NCBI GenBank assembly: GCA_958298945.1 | Contig: OY282606.1 | Coordinates: 52,155,920 to 52,219,919 of the forward strand | Source of the DNA: Atherix ibis | Lineage: Eukaryota; Arthropoda; Insecta; Diptera; Athericidae | Length of the DNA: 64,000 nucleotides | Direction of reading: 5' to 3' | Part shown: piece after piece, positions 45,801-58,737 of the stretch | Layout of the letters: every line of letters starts with the position of its first letter | How positions within the stretch are numbered: the first letter of the stretch is position 1 | Notes under the pieces: model-generated | Databases searched by the model: none | What the model saw: the letters and a program-made list of their open reading frames with translations, nothing else | What the model was told of the DNA's origin: nothing | Position numbers and translations under genes: made by a program

Positions 45801-47829
45801 ATGGTCACTTAATTAAAGCTTTCTCATAATTTAACTTGAAAAATATTTTCTTTTAAATCTAATCAAGTAAGAAATTTATGCAGTCTTAAAAAATGAAAAT
45901 TTTATTAAATAATAACGAAATATTGAATTTTTTATCGAAATATTAATAAGAAAAAATTATTTTAGTACCCGAATAAATTAAAAATAATTATTGGAACTAA
46001 TAATATTAAAAAGTTTAAATTAACTTTATTTATTTTGGTGAGCTTTTATATTGATTAGCCTTAAAAAATCATATTTTGAATGTGTAAACTTTTCTTCCTT
46101 TTCTTAATTTGGGTAAATTTAATGTTTATTATTAGAAAAAGAAAACTAAAACAAAAACAATCAAGAATAAATTGAGAATAAAACTCAACAATTTTCAGTC
46201 AAGATTTTGTTAAATTTATTGCAAATAATTTGGATGCAAAAATTCGAGCTCTTTTATTTGTCAAATTATTTCTAGAAACTAAAAAAATCATTTGAAAATG
46301 CAGTAAGAATTTTTTTATTATAAATATTTTTAAAATGTTCAATTAAGTTCTTAAATAAAATTAAGGTAAAAAAATTTATCCCAATTGTAACTATTAAATT
46401 TACATTTTCTCAAACAACCATTTTAAAAAGTTACTTTTAATGTTGCAATCTTGTGTCCGGTATATGAACTGCATACCCCAAAAAAAAACCGATTTAAAAT
46501 CATCAGAAAAAAATAAATAAAAAAAATTCATTTTGATTTTAATATATAATAAATAATTTAAAAAATTTCATAAATAAAAAAATTATTAAAAAAACTATCC
46601 CCGTAAATGCAAATTATTCCTTTTAACATTTTTGTTGCTCTTCGAATAAAAAAAAAATGGGCCTATAAAAAACCAGCTGTTGTTCAATAATAATTATTTT
46701 TTATACTAAAAATCCCCAAAACTACTGTGGAAAATAAGAAAAAACTCATTTCCTCCCCTCAGATAATTTGAATTCTTGGCGAAAGATTCAGTTTCGTGCA
46801 GAAAACGCACCTTTCCTTTTGAGATCATAAATTTTAAATTCAATTTCAATAAAATAAAATTTGATTTTGAAAGAAAAAATACGACGCCAAAAAAAAACAA
46901 ACTATGGAAGAATCAGAAAAGAAAATGGCGACACTTCAATTTAGAATGGAACATGTTGCATAAAATAGACTGAAGGCATCCGCGCCACCCATTTTCCACG
47001 AATAAGTGATAATTTCAGATGCAAAACGTTGTAATGTACACCCTTAAAAAAATAGTGGGTCTTTGGTAAAAACCATCGAAATTTAGTTGGTCACAGAAGG
47101 CAGCTTCAATAAATAAAATTGAACACGGCACTACTTGTCATAACACACGGTATGCTTCGGCAACGCAAGGCGGTAGCGGATTAATAAGCACTGAAGGGTG
47201 GGAGGACGACTGTGCAATCATTTCCAGCCAAAAAAAAAATATCGAATATGCTTTCTGAATAATCATCGGTTTTGTAGAGCACCGACACTGCGAAAAATGA
47301 CAAACCTTCGATATGGAAACATGCAATCAAACAGACGCGTTTTTTGAATAAATTTCCCATTTTGGAGCATTGAGTAAATCATCGTAAGAAGGTGGTGAAT
47401 CTCTAACCCCGCACAAACAACGAACGTTCAGGGAACAGGTTGACAGCAAATTGGGTAATTTTTATACTCTATTCTCGTAGATGATGGGAAAACTAAAGAT
47501 TACGAATACACCACAGCAGGCAGCATCGATGTTCATCATTTTCCAACCACAAGTTGGCCAAAGCGTAAATGTAGTGGCTCCCAGGACGTTTTTCCCATTT
47601 TTCCTCTATTGCGAATAAAACAAGAAAATTACTAACAACAGCAGCCACATCACATCAGCATGCATTATTAAATTGGAAATATTCGTACTCATATTCGTAT
47701 GGCCTCATCCATAATGCTTGACTATCACAAATGAGATGGCTTGTGTGTGGAAGCGTCACTAGGAGTTCGTTGTACCCACGATGGTTTTGTTAGGATCTTA
47801 AAAAAAAAGAGGACAGAAGAATTTATGGA
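42871..47829. other. long AT-rich spacer
   Basis: It is mostly poly-A/T-rich. The part at 43430-43780 and 46960-47790 is somewhat more complex. A 38-bp-spaced direct repeat is listed separately. No gene was recognised. Confidence 0.5.
45628..45691. repeat. 26-bp direct repeat, two copies
   Basis: TAAGCACACGTTTGGAAATA plus ATTTTT occurs at 45628-45653 and 45666-45691, a local tandem duplication of period 38. Confidence 0.9.
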
Positions 47830-48240
47830 GAATGTGAAGAATCTAAGATGGTGGCTACAGAATCCGGAATTGCTGTTACTGAATCTAGGGACAATGCTAC
47901 TAAATCTTTTGGATTGAAATATTATTGAATCTTAAGGAATAACTTTGGAATATTAAGGAGAAGTTACTAATATAAAAGAAGAAGCTACTGAGTCTTAAGA
48001 AGCAACTCTAGAGCCCTTAAAAAACCTGAAAAATCCTTAAAAAAAGAAGTGTCTGAACTTAAATAAGTGGTAAAAGTTTTAAAAAGAAGCTACAGACTTT
48101 CTGGCAAGGCCAAAAAAATGTTGAAACACATTTTAGGGAATTGCTAAATAAACCTTGCGATTTATAGGGTTATTAAACTTTGATTTTGAATTTTATAAAA
48201 AAAAACTAATTAAATTTAAAAAAGGAGAATTAAAACTACA
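47830..48240. repeat. degenerate short tandem repeat flanking mariner A4
   Basis: A loose motif of the type GAAGCTACTGAATCTTAAGG recurs with variation (TTACTGAATCTAGGGACAAT, GCTACTAAATCTTTTGG, AAGCTACTGAGTCTTAAG, AAGAAGCTACAGACTTTC). Similar phrases continue after A4 (for example GGCTACAGAATCTCACG near 49700), suggesting A4 landed inside the array. The unit length is not constant. Confidence 0.45.
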
Positions 48241-48251
48241 GAGCCACCATA

Positions 48252-49530
48252 ACAGGTGTATAAGCTTAAATTCGCTGTTTGGTCATAGATGGCGTGAGTG
48301 AGCGTATTAAGCTAACATGGGCACGCCATACTGTTTTTTTTATGAGTTTGACATCTGTCAACATTAATCAGTGCACATTGTCAGCAATTTCGTACAACAA
48401 CATACATTTTCCTTTTGGTGATCACGTCTAGTTTTGTGCCAGAAAAAGAGTATATGCGGGAAGCTCTGCTTTTCTGGTTCAATTTGAAGAAATCGGCTGC
48501 CGAATCGCATTGAATGCTTATGGATGCCTATGGTGACAGTGCTTTATCGGAAACAACGTGCCGAGATTGATTTCGTCGGTTTAAAGATGGCAATTTTGAC
48601 TTGTGGGACAAGAAGTGCGAAAATCGGTCTAGGAAGGCTGAGGACCATCAATTGTAGGCACCTTTGGACGCAGACGATACCAAATGCTCGCGGAGCAACT
48701 GGGTGTTACTCAACCAGCCATTTGCATGCTTCTTCGTGCCATGGGAAAGATTTAAAATATCGGAAAATGGGTTCCGCATGAATTAAACGATAGGTAAATG
48801 GAGCGACACCAAAACACATTCGAAATCTTGCTCGCCAGACAAAAAAGAAAGTCATTCCTACATCGGATTGTGACAGGCGATGAAAAGTGGATGTATTTTG
48901 AGAATCCTAAACGCAAGAAATCGTGGGTTGATCCCGGCCAAGCGTCAACATCTTCTCCAAGACCAAATCGGTTCGGACAGAAGACGATGCTGTGCGTTTG
49001 GTAGGATCAGCAGGGTATCGTCTATTTTAAGATGTTGAAACATGGTGAAACTGTTAATGCCCACCTCTACCATCAACAACTGATCAAATTGCACCGTGCT
49101 CTATATGAAAAAAGGACGGATTATCAACAAAGACATGACAAGCTGATTTTCCTCCACGATAACGCACCATCGCACACGTCAAAAATGGTCCGAAACTACT
49201 TGGAGACACTCAACTGGGAGGTGTTACCCCACCCCGCTTATTCACCAGACCTGGCCCCTTTAGACTACCACCTATTTTCGTCGATGCCACACGCTCGCTG
49301 AGCAGCACTTCGATTCTTACGAACACGTCCGAAAATGGCTTAATGAGTGGTTTGCCTCGAAATAGAAGGAATTTTTATGGCGTGGTATCCACAAATTGCT
49401 CGAGAGATGGGAAAAATGTGTAGTTAGCAGGGGCATGTACTTTAAATAAATTTGTTTTTGATTTGTATAAAAAAAAACACGTTTTTTTTGACTAAAAACA
49501 GCGGTTTTAAGCTTATACCCGTACACCTGG
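48252..49530 (+). mobile_element. Mos1-like mariner A4, both ends
   Basis: The left end is ACAGGTGTATAAGCTTAAAT at 48252 (the first C of the TIR changed to A) after TA. The right end, GGTTTTAAGCTTATACCC then GTACACCTGG with a 6-bp insertion, ends at 49530 before TA. The 1279-bp length is near full size. Confidence 0.93.
48424..49449 (+). pseudogene. mariner A4 transposase pseudogene
   Basis: The start codon reads ACG at 48424 (SSFVPEKEYMREALLFWFNL follows). There are stops at ESH-stop-MLM and RD-stop-FRR. The HTH2 region is frameshifted by a deletion near LDADDTK. The first Asp is in VTGDEKWMYFENPKRKKSW and the family-typical KTMLCVW follows. From 49032 the frame MLKHGETVNAHLYHQQLIKL is open through LIFLHDNAPSHTSKMVRNYL (second Asp), TLNWEVLPHPAYSPDLAPLD and YHLFSSM (third Asp, 34 residues on). 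It then shifts to LAEQHFDSYEHVRKWLNEWF and ends at 49449. All three Asp are present, but there is no start and many stops. Confidence 0.92.
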
Positions 49531-50600
49531 TAGAAATAAGTTTGAAAATCCTTAGCAGATACTGTTGAATGGTAATAGACTGACAAAGGAAGACTAACTA
49601 ATCTTTTTGATTTAACTGAAATTCTATAAAATCTAAAGAAAATGCTAGATTGTCATAAAATGTTGCTCGATATTGTTAGACCACATAATCTATATTACAG
49701 GCTACAGAATCTCACGTAAGGACAAAAGCGCACATGATATTTATCGTGAATGTGCATCTTACTTAAAATCTACAAAATTTTTACTGAAGCTATCCAATCT
49801 AAACTAAAATCTTTGGAATGTTTTCAAAAACAATCCAAATTGGAACTTAAAGCTTTGGTATTTTTCTTGAAAGCTGCACAGTCCAACACTATTGGTTAGA
49901 TAATCTAAAGGATTCATGCGAAAATCGCACTAAGGCAAACTATTTCGGTTAACTTATGCATACGGATTGAAAATAAAGGAGGGGAAGGGGGTGGGGGTCG
50001 GTAAATAAAAATAAAAATGGAGTCTAAAAAGAAGAACAGCAGACTCTGAATACAGGATTACACACAACTACGCGCTTCAAGGAGTATGGGACCAACCTTA
50101 GACAGGGAATATTGTTAGTTATTGCATCGTCGAGCATCATAAATAATGCAAGTTTCTATTTGTTTGGGAAATAAACCAAATATGGGAGGTAGTCTACTTT
50201 CACAGCAGCAATAATAACTCCCTGGAAAGGAGGAAGTAAAAAAAAATAGACAAAGAGGAAAATTTAGAAACAAAAAATCGACAGTGCGCTTCCGAATTCT
50301 CTTTTTTTTCCTATCATTTCGTCTATATTGAAGCGTATTTTTTTCTTCAGCTTTTGGTAAAAACCACGTGACCTTATTGAGCTAAAGGATCTTAAGAGGA
50401 TTACAAAAATATCCTTGGTACAGTCGTTCCCATTTTATTTAGTAGCCAAAAATAATATTTACCACAACAAACCGACTGGAATTTTTATCCTTTTTTCATG
50501 CTTTTCTACTTTTTTTCTCCTCCTCTCTTGTCCCAAGGCACATTAATTTAAAATCAAATAAACTAAAATTGATAAACTAGAATATAGAAAGAATAAAAAC
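49531..50600. other. spacer after A4
   Basis: It continues the degenerate repeat for a few hundred bases, then AT-rich DNA with a G-rich stretch near 49980-50000. No gene was recognised. Confidence 0.45.
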
Positions 50601-52300
50601 AGAAAAATATCCTAGATCGCTGGAAGATGGAGCACAGACGCAACGAACGGAAATTAATGATTTTGTCGTCCTTTCCTGATGAATGATATTAAACCGGAGT
50701 CGAAGTTTTTGGGATCATCAACTAATGACTTAACTTTGGTTAATGTTATTTGGATCTGTGTGGGTGTATAAGAGATAAGTAAATGCATGCAGCCGTGTAC
50801 TCGGGTTTCTCCAATTTATGTATTCTCGACTCTGAACCCCGGAACTCGCTCGCGTTAGTCCTTGCCGTATCATCAGAAATAGTTTCTCAAAACCACTCGT
50901 ACACTTCTGCTCGATTATTTCTTGTCGAAAATGGAAGTGAATATCATCGAATGTCATTACCGAATACCAAAAACAAATAAACTCACATAAATTACATTCT
51001 AGTTTATCCGAAACTGTTCTGCCCTCCGGCAAAACTATGCTTGCTGCAGTAGTGGAACAAGGACTGTAGGAGCGCACAAGACGATGGCATCTTGAGGCAG
51101 GCATACACTTGAATTTTTGTATATACTCAATGCCATTCCATTCCGGATGTACAGCAAATTTACTAAACTATTCGTTCGTAGCAAAGAGACACTATCTAGA
51201 AAAGCCATTTATGTATCCGCTTCGAAAACGAATCCATGCTTAGACGGACGGATGAAGCTCGGGTACGGGAAGATGTGCTCCATTCCTTCATGCTATTTTG
51301 TTACCAACATTTGGGAATGATAGTCAACACTTGGAGTTTGGGAACATCATCTTTTCTGTTTTTCCTTTAACTTTAATATCCCCAAGACATCTCTCGCTCT
51401 CTTCGTCGAAAATTCGTTGGTGACTTTAAGTTGAACCAAAATCCATCCCATACTGAGACTAGTTCGATATCTTTAGACGAGGAGAGCTTAAATAATGGTA
51501 GCAATTGGCATTCATCCAACCCGACCGCCATTCATGCATTCCTAACCGCCATATTTGTGCATTATTGCCCATCTTTGATACCGACAAGCACGTATATTTT
51601 ATTTATTTAGCAAAATAGATTTTGGGGTTGGACCCAAATCTCTTATATGGTATTCAGTTTGGTATGTACTCGAATTCTCAGTTTAGTTTGTCCGTATTCT
51701 CCTCATTCCTGTATTCCTTGCCCGAATACGTATGAAGCTACCTATGGAAATGGGAGGCTAGTTAGCATTTTTCGTGCTTGTTTCGTATGGGATATGACGA
51801 CCGTACAAGAATATTTATCTCAGTAAGACTGGATAGACATTTTCAAATATCGACACACAACTTCCCACGTTGACTCTGAAACTCTGCTCTTATTATTGCT
51901 GAACTCTAGACTCTGTATTATGTATGAGGATCTAGACTGTGGTCTAATCGTACGTACATCAATTTTGGAAATAAGAAACAAGAAAATCGCTCCTGGAGCA
52001 GTCAGAGTCATTTCAAAATGAAAATGGAATTTTTTACCAAAAAATGTTCACCATCAATGGATGGATACATGCTCGTTTATAAAAGATAGAAGTGTATCTA
52101 TTTACCTTCTTCTCATTTCTTCACCAACCCCCAGTCCTTCTTTCCATCATCTCATTTTTCCTTTTTATGATTTTAGGGTAAAAAATTGGAAAACTAAAAT
52201 AAAGAAAAATGAAGTACAGAAAAAACCATGTTCACATTGGTTGCGATGAGGATACACTCGTCATACTCATACGACCTCATCGAGCGAACCCAATGCCCCT
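50601..52300. other. GC-balanced block with unassigned open frames
   Basis: The composition is closer to even than in the flanks. The longest open frame is 124 codons on the minus strand (50730-51104), with scattered Cys and no recognisable domain. Shorter ones are at 51117-51320 (plus) and 51820-52011 (minus). There are no splice signals I would trust. It could be a conserved non-coding or intronic regulatory block. Confidence 0.3.
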
Positions 52301-53439
52301 AACCTTACTTTTATTCGACATGAAAATTTCACCCTGAAACTAAAATTGTACACATTTTTGCATTTAAAAGAAAATATTTTGCTTGCTTTTTTTCTTCTTT
52401 TGCTTCTTTTTCCTATTCTCTAGTGTCACGTTTTATATACCTTCATCTCCTCTCCTTCTCTTATACTCTCTCCTTTATTAGCTTATGTTTTAGTGAATAT
52501 TTTTTCCATCCAACACGGTTAATAAATTTTTTCTTTTATATTATTTTTTTTCCGCCCTATTTCAGCTGTCATTCCTCATTTTCCTATTTACCTCTATTTC
52601 TCTTCCCCTTTACTCTCTTCCACCTAAGATACCAATTCCATTTTTTTCTCTCCCGTAATAGGCTAAGTTTTCAGCATAAAAAAAAGGAAAAAAATTATTC
52701 CCAACTAAAGAAGAAAAAATGTCTAATACGTGAAAGTTTTTACTGAATATGAGAAAGTGAATTAACTAAGCAAAAAAAATGAAGAATAAAAAAAATTTGG
52801 GAAAAAAGGCAGAAATATTAACAAAAAAAAAAATAGGTAGAAAAAAAGGAGCACCGAATTTGTATGTGGAAAATACCGGTACTTTTTCATTTTAGTCAAA
52901 ACACATGACGGATATGTATAATAATAAATAACTAAAAGGCTACAGAAGAAGAAAAGGACAAAAATTAACGAAGAAAAAGGCAAAAAAAAACATTTTTAAA
53001 ATAAGACACGTGAAGACGAGAGGTAAAAAAAACGTTTAACTTTGAGTGAAAATAAAATAAGAGTCGCAAAAATTTTTTTCTAAAGATAGGGCGGGGCTAG
53101 AGGTGCAGAGATCATAATAAAGAGGCAATACCGAAACTGAACAAAAAAAAATAGGCACGTACGAATAAAAGGAATGGCTTGGTTTGCTCATTTTTGATCT
53201 TTTATATTTCTGAGTTTTTTTTTAAAAATATTTTTTTATTTTTTTTTTAAATAAATTAATTTAAAAAAAAAACGATTTTAAAATTAAATATATTTTTAAA
53301 ACTATAAAAATAAAAAAAAACTACATTTTTCTTAAAAAAAAGCATGAACTAAAAAAAAGTTTTTTAAAAAAAATTAATTTCTAAAACTACATTTAATTAT
53401 GGTAACAAAAAATATCACTAATGAAAAAAAAAACTCCCA
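52301..53439. other. AT-rich, pyrimidine- and purine-biased spacer
   Basis: The stretch 52380-52650 is pyrimidine-rich and gives a long Phe/Leu/Ser open frame that is compositional. The stretch 52740-53340 is A-rich. Confidence 0.5.
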
Positions 53440-55515
53440 CCTTCACTTTACTAGTTATAATAAGTGTACTAAATTTTTTTTAAAAATATTTTATGAAAGG
53501 AAAATAAACAATTTGATTTGGAAAATTTTGTGATCGTTAAATTTAGTTTAAGCAATGAAGTTTATTTTGTCTAAGCAGGAAAGTAAAATTTTAAAACTAT
53601 TAATAGATATTGTAATAAACTATAAGAAATTTTGTTTCAGTCTTTGGGTACTAAAAAATCTTTTAATAATGCAAAAAAGTTAAGAATTTTTTTAAATATT
53701 GTACTAAAAAAAAATATTTACAAAAACTTTAGTGTTATAGAAAGTATTTGTTTAGAATAGTATTTTTTTAGTACTTAATATAAGAAAATATCTAAAGAAA
53801 ATATGCCATAAAATGTTAGGAATACTACTTTTTATTACTAAAAATATAATTTAAATTTACATTGATTGGAAAATTTGAATATTTGTGTGAAAACGGTTAG
53901 TACTAAAAATGCCAAAACAAAATCAATGGTATTTATTGCACAAATATTTGTAGTGCTAAAAGCAGAAATATTTACTTAGAACTTTAGTGTTTAAAGAGGA
54001 ATAATAATATTTTTAATTATGGAAATAGTTTTTAAACTTTTACAGTAAAAGTGCGTTAAAACAAAATTTCAGACGATATATTAATAAAAATCTTTAATGT
54101 AAAAATAATGGTTAGCAAAAATACTGACATTTTTATTGAAAAACTTTAGTACCAAACGGAAATTACATTAAATTCCAAAATGGGTATTAGAATAAATATG
54201 AACGCTTCATAGTTTATTTTGGAATTTTGGAATAAGAATCTACAGAGTACTAAAAAGAATATTTTATTATTAATGAAATAAATTTTGATTTCGGTTCCAA
54301 TGACGTAATGTTTTAGTACAAATTTTTAATTAAATTTTGCATATTTAATTATAGTACTAAAAACAATTTTAAAATTTTATAATATTGTAATTTATTCATT
54401 TTAGTTTAAACTTTAGAAGGAAAAGTTTTAGTACATATTACTTAAGGAAAATTATTGGCTGACGACTTTGAACTCACAAAAACTGCTCAATACGTTTGAG
54501 TAAAAGTAAAAAATTTAAAATTTTTAGTACTATAATGTTTAGTACTATTTTTAGTACATATATTTAAATAAATTTTGCATAGTTAATTTTAGTACTTAAA
54601 CTGAAATAATTTTAAAAAAATCTCAAAATTTTAAAAGCATATTTTATAATAATTTATGTATTTTAATTTAAATTTCAAATGGAAAAATTTTAGTACATAT
54701 TATTGTACTTAAGGAAAATTATTTACTGACGACCTTGAACGCAAAAATACTGCTAAATACGTTTGAGTAAAAGTAAAAAATTTATAATTTTTAGTACTAA
54801 ACTATTAAGTACTAATTTAAGTACCAAATTATTTAGTACTATTTTTAGTACTAAATTTTCTTTTAGTTTTTTAAGAAATTATATGGTATTAAAAATATTA
54901 ATGATTAGAATCTTGATCATATTTTTTAAATTTGAAATTTTGAAAGAGACTTCAGAGAAAAAATGTTTTAGTACTCAAAAAAAGGTTATGATAATTTTTT
55001 GGATTTAAATGCAAATTCTTAGAACAAAAACGCATCCAATGAACAAATTATTTGATGACAACCTAGAACTCAAAAATACTGCTCAATATGTTTGAGTTAA
55101 AGTAAAAAAATTATAATTTTTAGTACTAAAATTTTTAGTACTATTTTTAGTATGAATTTTAGTACTAAAATATTTAGTACTATTTTTGGTATTAATTTAT
55201 CTTTTAGTTTTTTTAGAGATTATCTTTACTAAAAAATGTTCAGAAAATTAATATTGAGAATCTTGATCATATTTTGTACTAAAATTAATATTGTGAGTCT
55301 TGATCATATTTTGTACTTTTAGTATATTTTGTACTAAAAGAATTAATTTTGAAATTTTGAAACAGACTTAAGAGGACATTATTTGGTACTAAAATGTAAG
55401 TTGATAAAACAATTCGACTTAAGAAAAAGGAAGGTTTCAGTACTCAAAAAAAAAGGTTATGATAATTTTTTGGACTTAAATGCAAATTCTTAGAACAAAA
55501 ACGCATTCATTTCTA
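53440..55515. repeat. TAGTAC-rich repeat domain with diverged units of about 250-350 bp
   Basis: The words AGTACTA and TAGTAC recur dozens of times, often as TTTTTAGTACTAAA. Longer blocks repeat in order. CTGACGACTTTGAACTCA, then ACTGCTCAATACGTTTGAGT, occurs near 54460, with diverged versions near 54725 and 55055. TCTTGATCATATTTT occurs near 54912, 55260 and 55297. GGTTATGATAATTTTTTGGA, then TTAAATGCAAATTCTTAG, occurs near 54985 and 55460. Open frames across it (for example 54763-55008) are translations of the repeat and not genes. Confidence 0.75.
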
Positions 55516-57568
55516 ATTCATTTACCACTTACACATATGCCATCTATCAGAATAGTAATAAACTTAAACTAAAAAATAGAGGAGAAAATCTCATTTTTAG
55601 CACAAAATTACTTGTTCTGCCTTGTACACTAGTGTATTAAATAAATTTAAATAAATCAACAAGCAAAATTGGCTACAAAAATTGAAGCAATTTCGAGTTG
55701 TGCATAAGAAAATAGATTAAAATAAAAAATAAAACAAGAATATTACAGAAACAGTAGAAAAAGGGGTTGTCTCACTTTTGTTATATAAAAATTTTATTTT
55801 TAGACAAAATTAGTTATTCTAATTTACCACTAGATGAACAAATACACAGTTTTTTAATTACTACATTTAAAGGACTCAATATAATCAATTTTTTAAGGTA
55901 CATACCGAAGGACTATTATTTAAATTAGTTTTTAGCTAATTTCACTTCGAAAATGAGCAATTTTATTGTGTTCAGTATCGAAAAGTCTCCTGTGTTGTTC
56001 TGTAAAAAAAAGTTACCAACACATGCTGTTTAGAAAAAAAAACCACTAAAAAAAGGGAAAAATGCGTATTTTTAATAATAAGAAAAAAGTATTCTAGATT
56101 TTGTTACACACACACACACGCTCAAAAATATTTATTAGATTCATTAGGAATGTTCTTGAGGAAAATTCGTTTTTCCTACCATCTTATTGCTTCTTATGTC
56201 TTTTTTTTGGACTCCCCATTCCGACCTTACATCATTTCTTAGTTCAGTTCATTTAATTTAAAGTCAATGTAATTTTGCCGGTAACTAGTGTACAGTACAA
56301 ATGCTTCGCCGATGGGGAAAAATAACAAAAAACAAAAAGAAGATGTTAAAATTCATTTTTCATTAACTTTGCTACGAATTGGAAATGCCCTCTATTTCCA
56401 ATATTGCTGTACTCCTTTATCCTGCCTTGGGTATCCTTTTATACTCGTTACTCTAGCTAAGGTTCTATTTGACGTTTTCTTAACTAACAATAGGACAGTA
56501 AATTTTGTTGTACACTTAAAAGCATGTAGTCCACTTGTAGTTACAAAATGTAATTACACCAAAATTATTAAAAGAGATGGCATGACGTACTCGTAGAGTT
56601 AGAAATGATATTGTTACATCTTGGAATGAATTAATTTTATAGCCTAATTCAGAAAATTGTTGCACAAGTTTTGGTGATCTTTCAATTTCATAGCAAAAGT
56701 CCTGCGCTTTTTCTAAATTCCGCCGCTCCCTTGCGAATTTCATTTTTCCATACTTTCCCACTTAACCTTTTATCAAGAAATACCCTTCAACCTTCTGTAG
56801 TATAAAAGAACGAACAATTTTTCATCTCATTTTGTTTTGTTCATCTTTGGTTGGATGGACCCAATCTAACCCTTTCCACCAATAACAAATTTCGTACAGA
56901 ATTTCATTGTAAGGAATTTATTTACTATATTAGAATTAATACCCCTTTTCCAGTGTTGGAGCACACTATACTAATACAAGAACATCTCTAAAATGCACAC
57001 TTTTAATCTGAAATAAATTTCATTTCCACAAAATTTTAATTAAAACAGAATCAAGTGGGCGGGCGGCGATTCGATTCGATTATGAATATCCACTCGCTCT
57101 CTCACTGACTTACCTACTCATTTAGTCTTTGTCTCAGTTCCGTTTCTTAGCGAATTTTCTCTTCCCTTTTTGCAGGAAGAGAAAATTCGCTCGTTCTTTT
57201 TTTTGCATTCATTGTTTCTGTTCTTTTTTTTGTCCGTAATTAAACTGCTCAACGAGGGGTGGAGCGTAAACTGTTCGGAAATTTTGAATTAGTTCTTTTT
57301 CTTGAAAAATTTCACTTTAAAATGTCAATTTTGATATTGTTAAAAAAGAATTTTTTATTTTTTTTTGATAATAAGAGTTAAAAAATATTAAAAATGTTGC
57401 ATAATATATTTTTTTTGTAAATCTTGTTTTTTCTTATAAAAATTTTGTTAATTTTTAATTTTCAAGACTCTATTTTGGTAAATACTTTTTTTACGGTAAA
57501 TTTTTTTTTAATAACAAATTTAATTAAAATTCCCATTATATCCTCTCTGACGAATTTAAATTACTAAA
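55516..57568. other. AT-rich spacer
   Basis: A CA run is at 56106-56119. Open frames near 56288-56760 lack motifs. No element was recognised. Confidence 0.5.
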
Positions 57569-57604
57569 CAGTTGGCAACTAACTGATTGCGGATTTTAAA
57601 TATA

Positions 57605-58500
57605 GGGTTTTCCAATAAGAGTGATATGATTTTTAAGTGACGTTTCGGACATTTGTAATTAGTCATGATTTGTCATTTTTTTTATTGTGTTCAATAATGT
57701 TTACAATTTTATCATGGAGAGACATACATTAGAACAACGTGTACAATTTATTCAATTTTATTATCAAAATAATCGTTCTCCAATTTGCAACTTTTCGTGC
57801 GCTTTTGCCATTTTATGGTCGTAATAATCGTGCAACTGTGCTCGCTATTCGTCGAATTATTAAAAATTTCGAGCGTATATTTTCTTTAAATAATGTTCAA
57901 GTACCAATAAAACAAAGAACTGCTCGAAGTAATGAAAATATTGCTACCGTTCAGGCAAGTGTTACTGAAGAGCGCAATATGTCGATTCCTAGACGTTCTT
58001 AAGAATTGGGACTGTCTCAAACCATAATCTAGCGGATTTTGAGAAAGAAATTTGGGCTTCATTCATATAAAATTCTTATCACTCAAGAACTGAAGCCATT
58101 GGACCACCGTAAACGTCGTGAATTTGCTGATTTTGTCTTGGAACAACTTGAAAACGATACCGATTTTTTAAAGAAAATCATCTTCTCCGATGAGGCTCAC
58201 TTTCATCTGATTGGTGCGATAAATAAACAAAACTGTCGATTCTGGTGCGAAGAAAATCCACAAATTATTTATGAATACATATAAAAATTGACAGTTTGGT
58301 GTGGTTTTTGGTCTGTGGTGGAATCATCGGTCCGTACTTCCTTCGAAATGAAACTGGTAACACCGTTACTGTCAATGGAGAGTGGTATAGATCGACGATA
58401 ACCTACTTTTTATGGCCGAAATTGGAAGACATTGATCTTGACAATATCTGGTTGCAACAAGACGGGGCTACGTGCCTCACAATTCAATTAGGTATTGTCC
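57605..58500 (+). mobile_element. DD41D-like element D inserted in mariner E, 3' truncated
   Basis: The left end GGGTTTTCCAATAAGAGTGA at 57605 follows TA and sits inside E's left TIR region. No matching right terminal repeat was found before E sequence resumes at about 58738. The 58500-58737 segment is unassigned. Confidence 0.65.
57714..58500 (+). pseudogene. element D transposase pseudogene, same class as element C
   Basis: ATG at 57714 gives MERHTLEQRVQFIQFYYQNN (first HTH helix), then FYGRNNRATVLAIRRIIKNF, RTARSNENIATVQASVTEER and SIPRRS, then a stop. It continues LGLSQTIIWRILRKKFGLHS, YKILITQELKPLDHRKRREF and FLKKIIFSDEAHFHLIGAIN (first Asp), then KQNCRFWCEENPQ and a frameshift. Next is GGIIGPYFLRNETGNTVTVN, WYRSTITYFLWPKLED and LDNIWLQQDGATC (second Asp), after which the sequence diverges at TIQLGIV. 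The third Asp region is absent. The similarity to element C at FSDEAHFHL, GGIIGP and QQDGATC places it in the DD41D group, although the spacing itself cannot be measured here. Confidence 0.8.
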
Positions 58501-58737
58501 TTTTTTGTCGATGATCCTTTGCCATCTTTCAGGCAGTGTTATAATTCCGTGTTCGTAAAACTTATTTTACTAGCAAAAAAAACAGAATTAAATGTGATCA
58601 GCGTCATTAAAAATTTTACCATTTATAGGAGTTCTGCATGGAACGAAATAAATGGTGATGTGGGCGCGCTAGTTCTGGGCTATATGCTGGGACGTGACAG
58701 CATATTCCAAACTAATTTAAAAATTTTTTAGCGAATG

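Noticed and set aside
52423..52746. 107-codon membrane-protein-like frame
   Set aside because: The Phe/Leu/Ser richness comes from a pyrimidine-rich tract; it has no initiation context or motif.
54763..55008. 81-codon frame with repeated STKL motifs
   Set aside because: It is a direct translation of the TTTAGTACTAAA repeat.
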